Below, one piece after another: positions 62,070 through 64,000 of a stretch of DNA of 64,000 bases (within the stretch, counting starts at the first letter, position 1; each line of letters opens with the position of its first letter). The notes under the pieces are model-generated. The model was not told the origin of the DNA. It saw only the letters and a list, made by a program, of their open reading frames with translations, and did no database searches. The DNA is taken from assembly GCF_036226765.1 (NCBI RefSeq), contig NZ_CP109017.1:4040501-4104500 (forward strand). The letters run 5' to 3'. The position numbers and the translations under genes are program-made. This DNA is from Streptomyces sp. NBC_00670. Lineage in GTDB: Bacteria > Actinomycetota > Actinomycetes > Streptomycetales > Streptomycetaceae.

Positions 62070-63191
62070 GTGGGCCTCACCAGCACCCCCACCCTCCTCA
62101 CGACCACACTGTGCGCCACCGCACTGCTCACCGGAGCCGTCTGGTGCTGGCCCCGCCTGGCCCGCACCACCTGGCGGACCGTCGGCGGCCGCGTCGGCCT
62201 GCTGCTGGCCACCCAGCTCGCGCTCTTCGCCTGCGTCGTCCTGGCCGCCAACCGGAGCTTCGGCTTCTACGCGAGCTGGGCGGACCTCTTCGGCCAGGAG
62301 CGGGGCGAGGGTGTGGTCGTCGACCACACTCCGTACGGCACGGGCGGCCAGGGCGGCGCGGGCGGAGCGCTCCGCGTCGTCGGCCTCCGCGACGCGGACG
62401 GGACCGGCGGACGGATCCAGCGCGTCCGCGTCGTCGGCCGTACGACCCGGATCGCCACGCCCGCGCTGGTCTACCTGCCGCCGGAGTACTTCCAGCCCCG
62501 CTACCGCACCCGCACGTTCCCCGTCGCCGTCGTGCTCACCGGCTACCCGGGCACGGCCGAGGCGCTGGTCCGGGGGCTGCGCTACCCGCGGACGGCCCAC
62601 CGGCTGGCCGCGGCGGGACGGATGCGCCCCATGGTGCTCGTGATGCTGCGGCCCACCGTGGCGCCGCCGCGCGACACGGAGTGCGCGGACGTCCCGGGCG
62701 GTCCGCGTACCGAGTCGTTCTTCGCCGAGGACCTGCCCGCGGCCGTCCGCGTGCACTACCGGGTGGACCGCGCGCCCGCCGGCTGGGGTGTCGTCGGCGA
62801 CTCCACGGGCGGCTACTGCGCACTGAAACTGGCCATGCATCACCCGGAGGTCTACGCCGCCGGGGCGGGCCTGTCGCCGTACTACCGGGCGCCGGTCGAC
62901 CGCACCACCGGCGACCTCTACGGCGGCGACCGGAACCTGCGCGACCGCGCCGACCTGTGGTGGTGCCTCGCCCACCTGCCCGCGCCGGACACCTCACTGC
63001 TCGTCAGCAGCAGCCGCACGGGCGAGAACAACTACAAGGACACGCTGGAGTTCATAAGGCGGGTGAAGGCCAAGGGGGTCACCCGGATCTCGTCGATCAT
63101 CCTGGACAGCGGCGGCCACAACTTCAACACCTGGCGGCGGGAGATCCCGGCGACGCTGCGGTGGATGAGCGACCGGATCGGCGAGCGGTAA
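62070..63191 (+). CDS. Membrane-anchored esterase of the antigen 85/esterase D type
   Basis: 373 aa. Two N-terminal membrane helices (about 5-28 and 42-60), then an extracytoplasmic alpha/beta hydrolase. Nucleophile Ser in VVGDSTGGYCALKLAM, oxyanion region VVLTGYPGT, His in LDSGGHNFNTWR. Related actinobacterial proteins include mycolyltransferase-like esterases; the substrate here is unknown. GTG start with GCGAAGGGACG upstream. Confidence 0.85.
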   Translation: MGLTSTPTLLTTTLCATALLTGAVWCWPRLARTTWRTVGGRVGLLLATQLALFACVVLAANRSFGFYASWADLFGQERGEGVVVDHTPYGTGGQGGAGGALRVVGLRDADGTGGRIQRVRVVGRTTRIATPALVYLPPEYFQPRYRTRTFPVAVVLTGYPGTAEALVRGLRYPRTAHRLAAAGRMRPMVLVMLRPTVAPPRDTECADVPGGPRTESFFAEDLPAAVRVHYRVDRAPAGWGVVGDSTGGYCALKLAMHHPEVYAAGAGLSPYYRAPVDRTTGDLYGGDRNLRDRADLWWCLAHLPAPDTSLLVSSSRTGENNYKDTLEFIRRVKAKGVTRISSIILDSGGHNFNTWRREIPATLRWMSDRIGER

Positions 63192-63446
63192 TTCGCGGTG
63201 CAATGGGCGAGGGTGGCGTATGCGCAGGTCAGGTGGTGTGTGCGGGGCCGGAATTCCGCGCTGTCCGGCACCCTGGACCCCCGCCATGAATGATCTTGAA
63301 AGCGCGCCGCCGTAACTCCCGCGCACCGCCCCCGCACTTCCCGTCCGCGCCCCTGGTACGGCTGATGCGGGGTGAAGCTTTCGGTGTGGCCGTGTTTTTA
63401 CCGGGCGGGGCACCATCATTCGCCTACGCGCGGTAAGTTTCTGGCC

Positions 63447-64000
63447 ATGCCACGTGGACGCCACCGTCATTCCCCGCCCCTGCACCGGCTGTTGCCCCCC
63501 TCGGTGATCGCAGGCGTCTCGGTCGTCTGCGCCGTGGGGCCCTGGTTGTTCACGGAAGCCGCGCTGCTCCGTGGGCTGGCCGCGGGTGCCGCGGTGACGA
63601 CGGTCGTCGGCACGTTCGTCATGCGCCGCTGGGACGTCGCGGCCGGCAAGCGCGTCGCCGACCTCACGCGCGCGCGGGCGAGCGACGAGTGGCGGCACGA
63701 GGAGCGGGTCGCGGAGCTCGAGACCGACATCGAGGAGTCGCGCGAGCTGCGCCAGAAGCTGGAGCAGAAGCTGCGCGGCAAGCGGACGGAGCTCGCCCGG
63801 CTGCGCAACGAGCACGCCGCGCTGCTGCGCCGGTACGCCACGGCGGAGACGGAGCGGGCGAGCGCCCTGGAGGGCCGCCGCCTGCTGGAGATAGAGGCGG
63901 CACCGGAGGCGGAGGAGTCCGCGCCGGAGGACACGGCGGCGTCGGACGTGGCGACGACGGCCGCCACGACGGCCGAGGCCGGTGCGACGACCGCCGCCAC
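63447..64000 (+). CDS. Membrane protein with coiled coil, cut by window end
   Basis: At least 184 codons. Two hydrophobic segments (SVIAGVSVVCAVGPWLF and LLRGLAAGAAVTTVVGTFVM), then a charged coiled coil of about 85 residues (RVAELETDIEESRELRQKLEQKLRGKRTEL) and an Ala/Thr/Glu-rich tail running off the right edge. ATG 63447 chosen; no strong ribosome site. Function unknown. Confidence 0.75.
   Translation, partial: MPRGRHRHSPPLHRLLPPSVIAGVSVVCAVGPWLFTEAALLRGLAAGAAVTTVVGTFVMRRWDVAAGKRVADLTRARASDEWRHEERVAELETDIEESRELRQKLEQKLRGKRTELARLRNEHAALLRRYATAETERASALEGRRLLEIEAAPEAEESAPEDTAASDVATTAATTAEAGATTAA

Noticed and set aside
1..64000. CRISPR array, rRNA operon, insertion sequence or biosynthetic gene cluster
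   Set aside because: No regularly spaced repeats with spacers, no rRNA signatures, no transposase motifs, and no PKS/NRPS or RiPP enzyme genes seen.

Overview
The window is chromosomal DNA from a Streptomyces or very close relative. Evidence: very high G+C, GTG/TTG starts, ATGA/GTGA stop-start overlaps, rare TTA codons, and a gene order (tad genes, MrfA-like helicase, bldG, anti-sigma factor, hppA, topA, membrane-fused tmk, holB; later ppa, dacB, tilS, hpt, ftsH, folE, folK/B/P) that from memory matches the S. coelicolor neighbourhoods around bldG and ftsH. Names come from motifs and recalled family knowledge; no search was run.

Region 1 (1-5.8 kb, +): a Tad/Flp pilus-type operon: Ssd/CpaE-like ATPase, TadA ATPase, TadB and TadC membrane proteins, a Flp-like pilin, TadE and a second TadE/G-like pseudopilin. 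Most genes are joined by stop-start overlaps, including a 23-codon linker ORF. The last gene reads into the convergent helicase.

Region 2 (5.8-25.3 kb): an MrfA-like helicase diverges from bldG and its anti-sigma partner. Then come the proton-pumping pyrophosphatase hppA, a lipoprotein, a methyltransferase, topA, a transporter-like/thymidylate kinase/coiled-coil fusion, the clamp-loader delta' subunit, an exported alpha/beta-hydrolase peptidase and tRNA-Thr(CGU).

Region 3 (25.3-35.2 kb): accessory-looking block: a DHA2-type drug pump with divergent TetR regulator and three palindromic operators, then an unusual group: a Ser/Thr kinase fused to a helical HTH-like segment and a possible NBR1-type Ig-like domain, an unknown downstream partner, a convergent XRE regulator with unknown C-terminal part, a small membrane protein and two zinc-ribbon proteins. 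A fatty acid desaturase follows. This group is the best candidate for an undescribed module.

Region 4 (35.4-47.5 kb): argG behind an ArgR-like site, a family A DNA polymerase, a Clp-N/HTH protein with a striking double-palindrome promoter, a DUF2786 protein, two lipoproteins, a whiJ/abaA-like trio (DUF397, HATPase, XRE), an aldehyde dehydrogenase and a DedA protein.

Region 5 (47.5-64 kb): a ThrE-like exporter, ppa, dacB with a very long N-terminal tail, a DUF2342 metalloprotease, tilS, hpt, ftsH, folE, then a convergent folP-NTF2-folB-folK-DUF3180 run, a membrane-anchored esterase and a truncated coiled-coil membrane protein at the right edge.

Threads across the window: TTA (bldA-type) codons in the helicase, HATPase and dacB genes; tandem repeats starting at stop codons; and copies of G+C-rich intergenic hairpin repeats.
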